Shown here piece after piece: positions 53,501-62,376 of a DNA stretch of 64,000 nucleotides. Position 1 is the stretch's first letter. Every line of letters starts with the position of its first letter. The position numbers and the translations under genes were made by a program. The notes below the pieces were generated by a model. The model worked only from the letters and a program-made list of their open reading frames with translations. It was not told the origin of the DNA and searched no databases. The stretch is from Stutzerimonas stutzeri (lineage in GTDB: Bacteria > Pseudomonadota > Gammaproteobacteria > Pseudomonadales > Pseudomonadaceae), in contig NZ_JAMOHY010000008.1 in assembly GCF_024448695.1 (NCBI RefSeq), positions 62,001-126,000 of the forward strand, given 5' to 3'.

Positions 53501-54571
53501 CTAGCCGAGGCTTTCCTGATCGCTGCCTTCGGTCAGCAGCGCGCGATCGGCGCCCCGGTTGTAGCGTGCAGCCGGTGGGGTCAGCGCATGGGCTTCGAGC
53601 GTGTTGAGCAGACGCTGCAGGCTCAACGCCGTGTCGAGGTCTGCAAAGGGCACGGCTGGCGCCTGCCCGTGTGCGACCCATTTCAGAACCTGCAGGCAGA
53701 GGTGCGACAGCTTGTGCAGCGATTCCAGCCCAGGTCGGGTGGGCGCAATGGACTGCTCATGCATCACCAGTTCACTGCCGTCGGTATCGCGCATCCAGAT
53801 ACGCAGGTGGTCGTGGTCCCAGCGGGGCGTATCAAAGGTCAGGCGTGCATGGATCAGCTGGTCCTCGCAATCGATAAAGGACAGGTCCACAGTGCGCTGG
53901 CGCACGACATTGGCGAAGCTGGCATAGCCGCTCACCGGGGCATCGCCAAGCGTTGCGATGAGCTGGACGGTATCGAGTACGGCATGGCCTGAAATCGAGA
54001 AGTCGGAACGGATGCCCAGCACGGCGGCCAGCCTCAACGGTCCTGCGGCGGGGCAGAGCCAGGTCAGCAGATCCAGGGCATGAATGGCTTCGCTGGTGAC
54101 GCCGCACGTCGGGCGATAGTCGTTGATACGGTCCTTGCCCCAGTGGAAGGTTGCACGCGCCAGCGTCCAGTCATGTCGCTCCACCCAGCTGCGCAGGGTC
54201 TGACTGGCAGCGGAGTAACGCTCGATCAGGTTCAGGGCGAACCCGCGTGTGGCGGACATGCCTGCAGGGATGTTCGTGAGTTCGTCGCTCGGTGCTGCCA
54301 GGGGCTTTTCGCAGATGACAAACCCCTGGTAGCCGTCCAACTCCTCAAGGACGCTGGTATGGCTGATGTCGTTGGTGCTGACCACCACGATGTCGGGCAT
54401 GAAGCTCGCCAGTGCCTCGTCGATCTGCGCATAGTGCTTGAGCGGCGTGTGCTTGGGCCGGTGATCGACATAGGCGAGCGATACCACCTTGCGGGTCCAG
54501 GCGCCGGCATACTCAAAGGCGCGCTGAAAACGCAGGCCCGCGTAGCCCAGCCCGATAATGAGAATCCTCAT
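53501..54571 (-). CDS. Gfo/Idh/MocA-family oxidoreductase
   Basis: 356 aa. The Rossmann motif is ILIIGLGYAGLRF (residues 3-15), and the family lysine-proline motif CEKPLAAP is near 92-99. C-terminal alpha/beta substrate domain. It is NAD(P)-dependent, usually acting on sugars or small hydroxy/keto compounds. Overlap with the GNAT gene (ATGA) and the operon setting suggest it reduces or oxidises an intermediate made by the oxoamine synthase. Confidence 0.85.
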   Translation of the reverse strand: MRILIIGLGYAGLRFQRAFEYAGAWTRKVVSLAYVDHRPKHTPLKHYAQIDEALASFMPDIVVVSTNDISHTSVLEELDGYQGFVICEKPLAAPSDELTNIPAGMSATRGFALNLIERYSAASQTLRSWVERHDWTLARATFHWGKDRINDYRPTCGVTSEAIHALDLLTWLCPAAGPLRLAAVLGIRSDFSISGHAVLDTVQLIATLGDAPVSGYASFANVVRQRTVDLSFIDCEDQLIHARLTFDTPRWDHDHLRIWMRDTDGSELVMHEQSIAPTRPGLESLHKLSHLCLQVLKWVAHGQAPAVPFADLDTALSLQRLLNTLEAHALTPPAARYNRGADRALLTEGSDQESLG

Positions 54572-55071
54572 TCGGCCACCCCCTGGCGAACCAGCAATTG
54601 CTCACTGCTGGGCTCAAAGCCCAGGGACAGGTACAGCTGCTCCGCGCCCGGAGTGGTCTGGAGCACCACGGTGGACACTTCGCGATTGTCGAACCACCGC
54701 AGAACCTGTTGCATGAGCTGGCGGGCACCGCCCTTGCCACGCCACGGAGGCGAGACCACGACCGATTGCACCCAGCCTGAAAGGCCGTTGAGGTTGGCCA
54801 CGGTCGGAGCCCTCGCGTCGATGACGCCGGTCGCACATCCCAGTACCTGACCGGAGTCTCGGTGTTCCAGAACGAGCACCTGCACGTTGTCGTTCGTGCC
54901 GAGGGTGGCGGACAGCCAACTGCGGTAGGCCGCGCGCCAGCGGGCCTGCCCCTCGGGCGTCCGGCTGGAATAGGACGCGGCGGTACCGTCGAGCAGGTAC
55001 GCCCTGAGTTCGATCAGCACGGCCACGTCGGCGGTTGTGGCGTTTCGCACGGTGAACAGGGGACCACTCAT
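54568..55071 (-). CDS. GNAT-family N-acetyltransferase in the ALAS-like operon
   Basis: 167 aa from the ATG at 55071 ([12 protein letters not shown]), overlapping the synthase stop by TGATG. The acetyl-CoA binding strand and loop are visible: VQSVVVSPPWRGKGGARQLM matches the R/Q-x-x-G-x-G/A motif. The C-terminal part has the EQLYLSLGFEP ending typical of GNATs. It may acetylate the amine of the aminoketone or a later product, or serve self-resistance. Confidence 0.88.
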   Translation of the reverse strand: MSGPLFTVRNATTADVAVLIELRAYLLDGTAASYSSRTPEGQARWRAAYRSWLSATLGTNDNVQVLVLEHRDSGQVLGCATGVIDARAPTVANLNGLSGWVQSVVVSPPWRGKGGARQLMQQVLRWFDNREVSTVVLQTTPGAEQLYLSLGFEPSSEQLLVRQGVAE

Positions 55072-56303
55072 CACGCCACCTCCTGGGCAAAGGCGACCGA
55101 CGCAAGAGGAATGGCGAAATGCTCGAAGGTCTCGCGCAGCGCACAAGCCAGGTGCTCGATCTGCGCGTGGCTGTGGTTCGGCGTGGCGTTGATCCGGAAG
55201 CGCTCGGTGCCGACCGGCACCGAGGGGTAATTGATCGGCTGCAGGTAGATGCCATGGGTGTTCAGCAGCCGCTGCGCAGCCGCCTTGCACCGCTCGGCCT
55301 CGCCGACCAGCACCGGCAATACGTGGGTCTGCGAGCAGGGCATCACGGGAATGTCGTGCTCATCGAGCCGCTTGCGCAGCAGGCCCGTATGGGCGTGCAG
55401 GCGCTGGCGCTCGTTGTCGCTTGCCTTGAGGTGTTCGATGCTGGCCAGGCAGCCGGCCGTGATCGCCGGTGGCAGGGATGTCGTGAAGATGAAGCCGGTC
55501 GCAAAGGAGCGAACGGCGTCGACGATGACCTGGCTCGCGGCGATGTAGCCACCGATGACCCCGATCGCCTTGGCCATGGTGCCCTGGATGATATCGACCC
55601 GGTCAGCCAGGCCAAGCTCAGCGGCCACGCCCGCACCACGAGGTCCGTACATGCCCACGGCATGCACTTCGTCCAGGTAGGTCAAGGCGTTGTAGCGCCT
55701 GGTGATGTCCAGGATCTGGGCGATGGGCGCGATATCGCCATCCATCGAATAGATCGACTCGAACACCACCAGCTTGGGTCGCTCGAGCGGGTATTCCGAC
55801 AGGATCTCTTCCAGATGCGCGACGTCGTTGTGTCTGAACACCCTGCGTTCATTGGGTGTTGCGCGGATGCCGTTGACGATGGACGCATGGTTCAACGCGT
55901 CGCTGACCACGACGCAATCTGGAATCTGGCGCAGCAGGCATTGCAGCGTGGCGTCGTTCGAACCGAAGCCGGTCGGGAACACCAGTGCCGCTTCCTTGCC
56001 GTGCCAGTCGGCCAGGCTATGTTCCAGTCGCGCGTACAGCTGGTGAGAGCCGCCGATATTGCGCGAGCCGCCCGATCCAGCTCCGTGTCTCTCCAAGGCT
56101 AGGTGCATGTCTCGGCGGACCGCCGGATGCTGAGACATGCCCAGGTAGTCGTTGCTGCACCAGACGACGACCGGATCCTGTTCGCTGTCGTCCAGTTTTG
56201 CCAAGGGGTATCGGCCGCAAATTCGGCTCAGCGTGGTGAAGGTGCGGTATTGATTGGAGGACTTCAGTAACTCCAGCTGTTGGCGAAGCAGTGATTGGTA
56301 CAT
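55071..56303 (-). CDS. 5-aminolevulinate synthase-like alpha-oxoamine synthase
   Basis: 410 aa PLP enzyme, closely patterned on alphaproteobacterial ALA synthase: [32 protein letters not shown] and the PLP lysine K245 (GTMAKAIG). R20 (YRTF), which contacts the succinyl carboxylate in ALAS, is present. GSGGSRN (S80) and PSVP differ from the usual GGTRN and PTVP, hinting at altered acyl-CoA choice. It would condense glycine with an acyl-CoA to an aminoketone. Gammaproteobacteria make ALA from glutamyl-tRNA, so haem supply is an unlikely role. AGGAGAG precedes the ATG. Confidence 0.93.
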   Translation of the reverse strand: MYQSLLRQQLELLKSSNQYRTFTTLSRICGRYPLAKLDDSEQDPVVVWCSNDYLGMSQHPAVRRDMHLALERHGAGSGGSRNIGGSHQLYARLEHSLADWHGKEAALVFPTGFGSNDATLQCLLRQIPDCVVVSDALNHASIVNGIRATPNERRVFRHNDVAHLEEILSEYPLERPKLVVFESIYSMDGDIAPIAQILDITRRYNALTYLDEVHAVGMYGPRGAGVAAELGLADRVDIIQGTMAKAIGVIGGYIAASQVIVDAVRSFATGFIFTTSLPPAITAGCLASIEHLKASDNERQRLHAHTGLLRKRLDEHDIPVMPCSQTHVLPVLVGEAERCKAAAQRLLNTHGIYLQPINYPSVPVGTERFRINATPNHSHAQIEHLACALRETFEHFAIPLASVAFAQEVA

Positions 56304-56393
56304 CCGTATCTCTCCTGACAGTCATGTCGCGACCCCGGGGCTCTGGCGCGGGTCTTCGGGACGACGAGGAGGTATTCTTAGTACCGCTTCGAT

Positions 56394-56412
56394 ACGGTTA
56401 CAATTTGACCGT
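56394..56412. promoter_or_regulatory. inverted repeat in the divergent ALAS-like/MmyB-like promoter region
   Basis: ACGGT and ACCGT flank TTACAATTTG... within the intergenic segment between the two divergent starts. It is a plausible operator for the HTH regulator; the arms are short. Confidence 0.4.
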
Positions 56413-56437
56413 TTATACTATTACTGGAGGTAACCGG

Positions 56438-57319
56438 ATGAGTGCGCCTCGGAGTTTTGAGCGAAATCGGACAGAACTGGCCGACTTCCTGCGCAGTCGG
56501 CGCGAGCGCATCACACCTCAGGAAGTCGGCCTGCCGGCAGGCGGACGCCGACGTACACCGGGGCTTCGGCGTGAGGAAGTGGCCGCACTGGCCGGGGTCG
56601 GACTGTCCTGGTACACCTGGCTCGAACAGGGCAGAGACATTGGCGTGTCGGCTGCGTTTCTGGAGAACCTGTCCAGGACACTGAAGCTCGATGCGACCGA
56701 ACGTCGCCACCTGTTCCTGCTGGCGCACCAGCGGCTACCGCCCGAGCCCGGCAAGACCTGGTGCGCTGTGCCACCCCTGGTAGACCGCTTGATGGCTGAC
56801 CTGCCGCTGCGTCCGGCCTACGTGCTGAACCTGCGCTGGGACGTGCTGGCCTGGAACGCCGCAGCCGACAAGGTGTTCGGCTTCTCCAGCGTCCCGGCCG
56901 AGCGGCGCAACCTGCTGTGGCTGCTGTTCACCGCCCCGTCGATGCGTGCGCTACTCGACCCCTGGGAGGATCAGGCGCTGCAGATCCTGTCGAGCTTTCG
57001 CCGTGATTTCGTGCGTGCGCCGCTGGACCCTGATATCGGGACCCTGGTTCGAGACCTGGAGAAGGTCGACCCGGACTTCCGAGACTGGTGGCGCCAGCAG
57101 GACATCCATGGGCCGTGCCAGGGCATCCGGTATTTTCAGGTCGACGAGATCGGCCCCGTCGTGTTCGATCACACGTCGCTGTCGATCGATGTGGACCGTG
57201 ACCTGCGACTGGTCTATTACGCAGCCCGGGAAGGGCTGCCGCAAAGCCGGCTCTTCGAACAGTGGCTGCGTGCAGCCGCCGAGGAGGCGATGGTCGAGGC
57301 CTCCGACCTCAGCCAATGA
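56438..57319 (+). CDS. MmyB-like XRE-family transcriptional regulator
   Basis: 293 aa. The ATG at 56438 follows CTGGAGG; upstream in-frame codons lie in the promoter. The XRE helix-turn-helix (about residues 8-80, RRTPGLRREEVAALAGVGLSWYTWLEQGR) is followed by a PAS-like MmyB ligand-binding domain (about 110-280). Such regulators are usually repressors of a divergent gene, here the five-gene operon beginning with the ALAS-like synthase. Its tail overlaps the end of the relaxase gene by 11 bp. Confidence 0.9.
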   Translation: MSAPRSFERNRTELADFLRSRRERITPQEVGLPAGGRRRTPGLRREEVAALAGVGLSWYTWLEQGRDIGVSAAFLENLSRTLKLDATERRHLFLLAHQRLPPEPGKTWCAVPPLVDRLMADLPLRPAYVLNLRWDVLAWNAAADKVFGFSSVPAERRNLLWLLFTAPSMRALLDPWEDQALQILSSFRRDFVRAPLDPDIGTLVRDLEKVDPDFRDWWRQQDIHGPCQGIRYFQVDEIGPVVFDHTSLSIDVDRDLRLVYYAAREGLPQSRLFEQWLRAAAEEAMVEASDLSQ

Positions 57320-59249
57320 CCGGGCCGCGTGAGCGTCCGATCTGCCAGGACACATGGGGGCCCTGGACGATGGCTGTCACCTGCTGACCAAGCCGGCGCT
57401 CGACCACCGGCCTCCAAGGCACCAGTCTGAAAGACCGGCCCTGTTCGAGCAGCGCATAGCGTCCGCTGGCCAGTTCGATGTAACGCCGATAGACGCCGCT
57501 GGCCGGTTTGCCCTCCAATACAGGACTGTGCGTGAGTCCCGTTCGGGTCTCGATATCGCGGGCCGCCATCACTACATCGCGGTCGCGCAGGGTAGCCAGT
57601 AAAGCGGGCGCGAACAGTGTCCGCCTGCCTCGGCGCTCCGCCAGGCCGTGCTCGATCAGCCAGTCAGTGCGCCGATGCAGTGCGCTGTGAACCTCAGCGC
57701 CGAATCCCTGACTGCCGATGGCCTGAGCGCCGCCAAGCAACTGGGTGTCCAGCCAGGTGGCGCCCAGCGCCGTGACCTGCTGCTCGACGGGTAGCGAACT
57801 GCGCAGGTTGACCGACAGGCCGCCGGAGCGCTTGGCGTCGTGGCGTCGACCTTGCTCGACCAGATCGCCGGGTACACGCCACAGGCCTTCGCCCGAGCGC
57901 TCGACGATACCGGCTCGGCGCAGTGCTTCCAGTCGACGTTCGTGGGCGTCCAGCAGCGCCTCGCGGTCGCCCCTGAAGCTACGATCCTGCACCAGGACCG
58001 CACGATGGCGCGCCCTGTGATAAACCCCGTCAACCGCCAGTGCGGCAATGCGCTGATCGGTCGGTCGGAGCTCGGTCGATGCCCGTGCTTCGATCACAGC
58101 GCCCTGCGGATAATTGGACAGGTCAGCGCTGGCCGGCAGGCTCAGGTAGTGGGCCTTGCCATCGATTCCGTCAATCACCAGATAGCCCCGATCGTGTGAC
58201 TCGCCGGCAAACCCCTTGGCGACCAGACGGCCCGTGACGGTCTGGTTGGAGCCGGGTTCGAGGGTGCTCAGCTCTCGCGGCGTGCCGCTCATGGCCCGCT
58301 GCATCGTGCGCACAATATCGCCCCGTTCACCCAGTGCGCGCAGGGTTCGCTCAGCACGCGCCTCAAGGTGCCAGTGCCCAGTGCGAATCTCCCTGGCCAG
58401 GCCCAGTTGCTGCAGGTGTTGCAGGCGACCGATCAGGTGCAGGCGACGTGGATCACGGGCAAGGTCCTGCAGACGTATGCCGCCACCGCGATCAAGGCGC
58501 ACGAGTGCGTGATCAAGGCGAGTCCATCGCTCCTGTCCCACCTCGCGCTGCAGACTTTGTTGGATCTCCCGTTCGGTTCGGGGTCCCAGCCATTCGGTCG
58601 CCAGCTCGCCCGCACGGTGGCGCATGCCGTGCGAAATATAGTCACGGGCAATGATCAGGTCCCGCCCGGTTTCGTCCTTGCCGCGCAGGGCGATGTGGGT
58701 GTGCGGGTTGTCGGTGTTCCAGTGGTCTACCGCGACCCAGTCCAGGCGCGTGCCCAGGTCGCGCTCGACCCGAGCCATCAGGTGTCGGCTGAAGGTGCGC
58801 AACGCCTCAAGCGACTCAGCATCTTCGGGCGAGACGATAAAGCGAAACTGGTGGCGGTCCTCCCGGCCACGCGCCTCGAAGGCTTGAAGGTCGGCGCGAT
58901 CGGTCAGCGGGCCGTACGCCTGGCCGGCCTCGCCGTCCCGCCCGACACCCTCGCGCTCGATGTAGCGCAGGTGATGGGCAACCGATCGCTTGGCGGCCTG
59001 CTGCAGGTTCACCAGGCGGGTCTTGATTGCCACGCGGCGGCCGGTCGCCGAGTAGTCGCCACTGAACCGCGCGGCGACATGGCCGCGCCCGAGGCGGGCA
59101 CCGGGCCGATGCGCACCCTGGCGGCGTGTAGCGCCGGCCTTGCCTGCCTGGCGCAGGATCTGCGTCACGAAGGCCTGGCCGCGTTGACCGGACGAGCCGG
59201 GGCGTGGCTGGAAGCGGTCTTCAGCCGATGGGTCTGGATGACGTTTCAT
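57309..59249 (-). CDS. DUF3363/VirD2-like relaxase (MOB_P type)
   Basis: 646 aa relaxase that nicks oriT and pilots the DNA strand. The N-terminal relaxase domain contains a candidate tyrosine in HHLRYIERE (near residue 96) and the HUH motif NPHTHIALRG (H183, H185). The C-terminal half is DUF3363. It matches the relaxase of Tn4371-like ICEs in length and neighbours (traF, RHH, parA, repA). Its usual neighbour traG is 41.5 kb away because of the cargo. Confidence 0.93.
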   Translation of the reverse strand: MKRHPDPSAEDRFQPRPGSSGQRGQAFVTQILRQAGKAGATRRQGAHRPGARLGRGHVAARFSGDYSATGRRVAIKTRLVNLQQAAKRSVAHHLRYIEREGVGRDGEAGQAYGPLTDRADLQAFEARGREDRHQFRFIVSPEDAESLEALRTFSRHLMARVERDLGTRLDWVAVDHWNTDNPHTHIALRGKDETGRDLIIARDYISHGMRHRAGELATEWLGPRTEREIQQSLQREVGQERWTRLDHALVRLDRGGGIRLQDLARDPRRLHLIGRLQHLQQLGLAREIRTGHWHLEARAERTLRALGERGDIVRTMQRAMSGTPRELSTLEPGSNQTVTGRLVAKGFAGESHDRGYLVIDGIDGKAHYLSLPASADLSNYPQGAVIEARASTELRPTDQRIAALAVDGVYHRARHRAVLVQDRSFRGDREALLDAHERRLEALRRAGIVERSGEGLWRVPGDLVEQGRRHDAKRSGGLSVNLRSSLPVEQQVTALGATWLDTQLLGGAQAIGSQGFGAEVHSALHRRTDWLIEHGLAERRGRRTLFAPALLATLRDRDVVMAARDIETRTGLTHSPVLEGKPASGVYRRYIELASGRYALLEQGRSFRLVPWRPVVERRLGQQVTAIVQGPHVSWQIGRSRGPVIG

Positions 59250-59280
59250 AATCGCATTCCAAGGTTGGCGGGGTTGGGCG

Positions 59281-59294
59281 TAGCGACACCGCTA
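59281..59294. other. candidate oriT inverted repeat between relaxase and traF
   Basis: TAGCG-ACAC-CGCTA lies 32 bp upstream of the relaxase start, in a 238-bp non-coding gap rich in pyrimidine tracts (59420-59460). oriT often lies beside the relaxase gene and carries a short inverted repeat next to nic. No known nic sequence was matched. Confidence 0.3.
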
Positions 59295-59487
59295 GGGGCC
59301 TGTGATGACGTGCCCTTGAGCGCATCATCGACACCCTCGACGAACGCGGCGTGCCGCCTTCCACCCCCACGTGCAGGTTGGTCGAGCGCCCACGGCGTGT
59401 CGCCTCCTTTTATCTTGCCCTCTGCTTTCTCTCTGTCTCTCTTTGCCTTTCTCTGCGCAGAACCGCTCCATGTGCGCCTGCCAGGGG

Positions 59488-60054
59488 TCAATTCAGCTGC
59501 AGGCGTCGTGCCTTGCCAATCACCGCATCCAGCGTGACGGGACCGAAGTAGCGACTGTCGAACGACTCGGCATTGCCGGGGGCAATCAGCATCAGTTCCT
59601 CCGCACCGAGCGCGCGACAGCCTGTCCACCGGGGCATGGCGCGTCCTGCGCGATCCTGCTCAAGCGCCTGGGCGACGGTCGTCCCGTCGACCCGTATCCG
59701 GGAGCCGACGACGCAGACCTTCTGACCTGAACGGGCGATCACCGACTTGAGCAGAGGGACCCCCGAGGGCAGGTAGCCGCGCCGCGCCGCAAGCGCGGTG
59801 ACTTCTGCGGGCAGTTGCACCAGCACGATGTCGCCGACCGCCACCCGGTCAGCCGGTTCGATGCGATACCAGCCAGTGGGGACGCTGTCTGACGCGTTAT
59901 GCACGAGCCTCAGTGCGTGCCGACCCAGCGTCGATCCGGCAATGGCCAGCACGCTGACAATCGCTGCGCCGATGACGAACCGGCTTGAACGGCGTGGCTT
60001 GCGCACCCACCCCGGGCCAGTACTAGGCGCTGTTGACGGCGCGCGCCCCCTCAC
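59488..60054 (-). CDS. traF: conjugal pilin-maturation peptidase TraF (S26 family)
   Basis: 188 aa serine peptidase that trims and cyclises TrbC pilin. A membrane segment near residues 28-47 is followed by the catalytic serine in NASDSVPTGWY and lysine in PLLKSVIA. It starts with GTG overlapping the preceding RHH stop (GTGA). The C-terminus (DSRYFGPV) is typical of TraF. Confidence 0.93.
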   Translation of the reverse strand: MRGRAPSTAPSTGPGWVRKPRRSSRFVIGAAIVSVLAIAGSTLGRHALRLVHNASDSVPTGWYRIEPADRVAVGDIVLVQLPAEVTALAARRGYLPSGVPLLKSVIARSGQKVCVVGSRIRVDGTTVAQALEQDRAGRAMPRWTGCRALGAEELMLIAPGNAESFDSRYFGPVTLDAVIGKARRLQLN

Positions 60055-60293
60055 GACGGATCCTCCGGAAAGCGCTGCTCCAGCAGGCCCCGCAACATCT
60101 CGGCCACGGTCAGGCCTTCGCCAAAGGCCGCCAGTTTGATTCGGGCACGCAACGCGGGCGTGATGTCGAGCGTCAGGCGCGCCGTGTAGACACTGGCCTT
60201 GCCTGGCGATTCTCGGGCACGTTGGTGTATCCAGGCCTGGGCCTGTGGATCCGTTGTAGGGCGTATGCCGATACCGATTCGTTTCCCGCTCAT
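60051..60293 (-). CDS. RHH-type DNA-binding protein next to parA
   Basis: 80 aa from the ATG at 60293, which overlaps the parA stop. The C-terminal ribbon-helix-helix is at about residues 35-75 (YTARLTLDITPALRARIKLAAFG, GLTVAEMLRGLLEQRF). It occupies the place of the small partition/relaxosome accessory gene between parA and traF in Tn4371-like elements and probably acts as ParA's centromere-binding partner, there being no parB. Alternatively it is a relaxosome protein. Confidence 0.8.
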   Translation of the reverse strand: MSGKRIGIGIRPTTDPQAQAWIHQRARESPGKASVYTARLTLDITPALRARIKLAAFGEGLTVAEMLRGLLEQRFPEDPS

Positions 60294-60928
60294 GCAGTCC
60301 ACCCGATCAGTTCATCAACCAGGCGGCTGATTTCCTGTGCAGCGGCGCTGTCTGGCGCCAGTTCGCAGGCCAGACGCCCCGCTGCGGCACTGTCCGCGAA
60401 GACGATGCGCTGACGCACCTCCGCGCGCAGGGCCGGCAACGGTTGCTCGGCCAGTGCTTCGCGGGCCTCCCGACCGATCACGGTGGTACTGACCCGTCGA
60501 TTGATCGCGAACGCGGCGCGCAGGGTGGGCCTGAAGACCTGGGCTTCCTGAATGAGGTTGACCATCTCGGCGCTGGCCCAGAAATCGAAAGGACTGGGTT
60601 GTACCGGGATCAGCACGCGGTCGGCCGCCATTAGTGCGGAGCGCGCCAGTGCCGCGATTCGGGGTGGTCCATCGATGATCACGTGGTCGGCACGCCTGGC
60701 CAGTTGGGGCGCCTGCTGATGCAGCGTCTCGCGTGCCAGCCCCACCGCGCTGAAGAGCCTGCCAAGCCCCTGCTGGGCGCGCCGCTGCGTCCAGTCGAGG
60801 GCCGAGCCCTGCGGGTCGGCATCGAGCAGGACCACGTTCTGGCCTCGCAGGGCAAGCTCGCCGGCGATATGCGTGGCCAGGGTGGTCTTGCCCACACCGC
60901 CTTTCTGGTTGAGCAGGGCGATGATCAT
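60290..60928 (-). CDS. parA: ParA-family partition ATPase
   Basis: 212 aa small ParA (no N-terminal HTH). Deviant Walker A LLNQKGGVGKTTLA is at residues 5-18, with LLDADPQGSALDW and VIIDGPPR. The start at 60928 has GGAG upstream. Stabilises the excised, circular element. It is downstream of repA and the iterons. Confidence 0.95.
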   Translation of the reverse strand: MIIALLNQKGGVGKTTLATHIAGELALRGQNVVLLDADPQGSALDWTQRRAQQGLGRLFSAVGLARETLHQQAPQLARRADHVIIDGPPRIAALARSALMAADRVLIPVQPSPFDFWASAEMVNLIQEAQVFRPTLRAAFAINRRVSTTVIGREAREALAEQPLPALRAEVRQRIVFADSAAAGRLACELAPDSAAAQEISRLVDELIGWTA

Positions 60929-61070
60929 GAGCCTGCTCCGACCCGGAGGGTGCGAACACGACAGCTTGTCCACCGTTGGCCTGCGACCCAATAACAAGTT
61001 AGGGCTTTATCGTTAGTGATGTTAGGGCGCGCCGCAGGCCACGGCATTGGCGGCGTCCAGGCCGCTCGGT

Positions 61071-61133
61071 ACGCCCGATAGCACGATAGCGGTACGCCTG
61101 ATAGCACGAGGGTGTTTGCGCCTGATAGCACGA
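61071..61133. repeat. three iterons downstream of repA, candidate replication origin
   Basis: [AG]CGCC[CT]GATAGCACGA occurs at 61071-61086, 61094-61109 and 61118-61133, spaced 23-24 bp, in the 229-bp gap between repA and parA. The adjoining 60985-61025 is A+T-richer with two GTTAGGG copies. Directly repeated, helically phased sites next to a RepA gene are the hallmark of iteron-controlled origins. Confidence 0.78.
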
Positions 61134-61157
61134 CAGGTTTCACAGCTTGTGCACGCC

Positions 61158-61997
61158 TTATCCCCGTGCCGAACGCGGCACGGGGCGAAACGCCAGGAGC
61201 TCGGTTGCCGGTGACAGGCGTACGGTACTCAGGTGATAGCCGGGCAGCGATTGCCGGGCAACCAGCACACGCAGGTCGCAGGCAAAGTCCGAGTAACGGG
61301 CAGCGCTGCCGGATTTTCGATGCAGGTGCCGGAAATCGAACTGCCAGCCATCCGCCTGCCGCCCGCCATGCTTGCGTACCAGCCGGTATAACCAGCGCTC
61401 GATGCCGCCGGTGAGCTGGAAATAGGCCGGGTCGATGGTCAGGACCAGCGCCCGGTCCAGCACACCGGCATAAAACCAGTCCGGCAGGATCAGTTCGATC
61501 CCCAGGGGCCGGCCATCGATGGCCGCGAGCTCCTTCCACTCGTTGACCCAGGAAAAGCGGTGCAGACGGCGACCGCTGGTTTCGCGTATGGAGGTGGCCA
61601 CGCTCGTGGTCTGCAGCCGATCCAGTGCCGCCTTCAGGCGCTGGTAGTCGTGCCGCGAGGTGCCGCGCCCGATAAAGCGCAGGATTTCGTAAGGCGTCGT
61701 GCGGATGAGTCGGGAGGTGGGGATCGCCGCATCCCGGGCCTCGACGAGCTGGCTGGCAGCCCAGATCAGGATGTCGGCATCCCAGATCGTCGCGATGCCA
61801 TGCTCCAGTGTCCCCTCGACCCGCACGGTCACACTGCCGGAGCGAAAGTCGATGGGCTGCGTACGGCGTGACTTGCCCAGGGCAAAGAAGGGGTGGGCCA
61901 TCAAGTCCTGGGCATCGCGCGGTGCCATGTCGCCGGGCAGGGCACGAAACAGTTGCAGCGGTGCTGGCACAGGTGGCGAGGTGCGTTTCGCGCTCAT
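61158..61997 (-). CDS. repA: replication initiator protein RepA (RPA family)
   Basis: 279 aa, replication initiator protein A family as found in Tn4371-like ICEs and several broad-host-range plasmids. Two winged-helix-like regions are apparent (about residues 95-150, TTPYEILRFIGRGTSRHDYQRLK; and about 200-260). It likely binds the iterons downstream and allows the excised circle to replicate. Starts 14 bp after the HTH gene stop. Confidence 0.9.
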   Translation of the reverse strand: MSAKRTSPPVPAPLQLFRALPGDMAPRDAQDLMAHPFFALGKSRRTQPIDFRSGSVTVRVEGTLEHGIATIWDADILIWAASQLVEARDAAIPTSRLIRTTPYEILRFIGRGTSRHDYQRLKAALDRLQTTSVATSIRETSGRRLHRFSWVNEWKELAAIDGRPLGIELILPDWFYAGVLDRALVLTIDPAYFQLTGGIERWLYRLVRKHGGRQADGWQFDFRHLHRKSGSAARYSDFACDLRVLVARQSLPGYHLSTVRLSPATELLAFRPVPRSARG

Positions 61998-62011
61998 GGC
62001 GGGGGGCGGTC

Positions 62012-62371
62012 CTAGAGGTCATCGCGCAGACCTCCCGGATGACGCTCCAGATACTCTGGATCGAAGGTCGTCTCGAAGCAGCGCGCGTCGGCCCAGGCCT
62101 GCAGGTCTGCAAAGGCGTACATGACCCGCCGGCCAAACTTGCGAAAGCGCGGACCACCCCCGATGACCCGCTGCTTTTCCAGCGTGCGCGGCGACAGGCG
62201 TAGAAACGCGGCCGCCTCGTCGTTGTTCAGGTAGTGCGACGGGGCTGGGGCGCACGGCACATCCGGCGTGCCGGCATCACTCGCTGGTGGCAGCCGGGTG
62301 CCCAGGCGGCGATGGGGCGGCACCGTACCTGGCATGACGGGGTAAGCGTTGCGGTGGGGTGTACGGTTCAT
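62012..62371 (-). CDS. AlpA/excisionase-like helix-turn-helix protein
   Basis: 119 aa from the ATG at 62371. The C-terminal half is a MerR/AlpA-type winged HTH (about residues 47-100, YLNNDEAAAFLRLSPRTLEKQ then GPRFRKFGRRVMYAFADLQAW). It heads the repA-parA-RHH-traF set and probably regulates it or acts as excisionase. Its ribosome site GGAGG is inside a perfect stem-loop. The longer frame to 62509 lacks a ribosome site. Confidence 0.85.
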   Translation of the reverse strand: MNRTPHRNAYPVMPGTVPPHRRLGTRLPPASDAGTPDVPCAPAPSHYLNNDEAAAFLRLSPRTLEKQRVIGGGPRFRKFGRRVMYAFADLQAWADARCFETTFDPEYLERHPGGLRDDL

Positions 62372-62376
62372 GGTCT

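Noticed and set aside
51823-53607. Long plus-strand open frame opposite the asparagine-synthetase gene.
   Set aside because: Antisense shadow of a high-G+C gene; no family motifs and no ribosome site, whereas the minus strand encodes a full AsnB with all catalytic motifs.
55071-56303. Housekeeping haem enzyme (hemA-type ALA synthase).
   Set aside because: Gammaproteobacteria use the glutamyl-tRNA route, and the gene is coupled to an acetyltransferase, oxidoreductase, amidotransferase and exporter inside an ICE.
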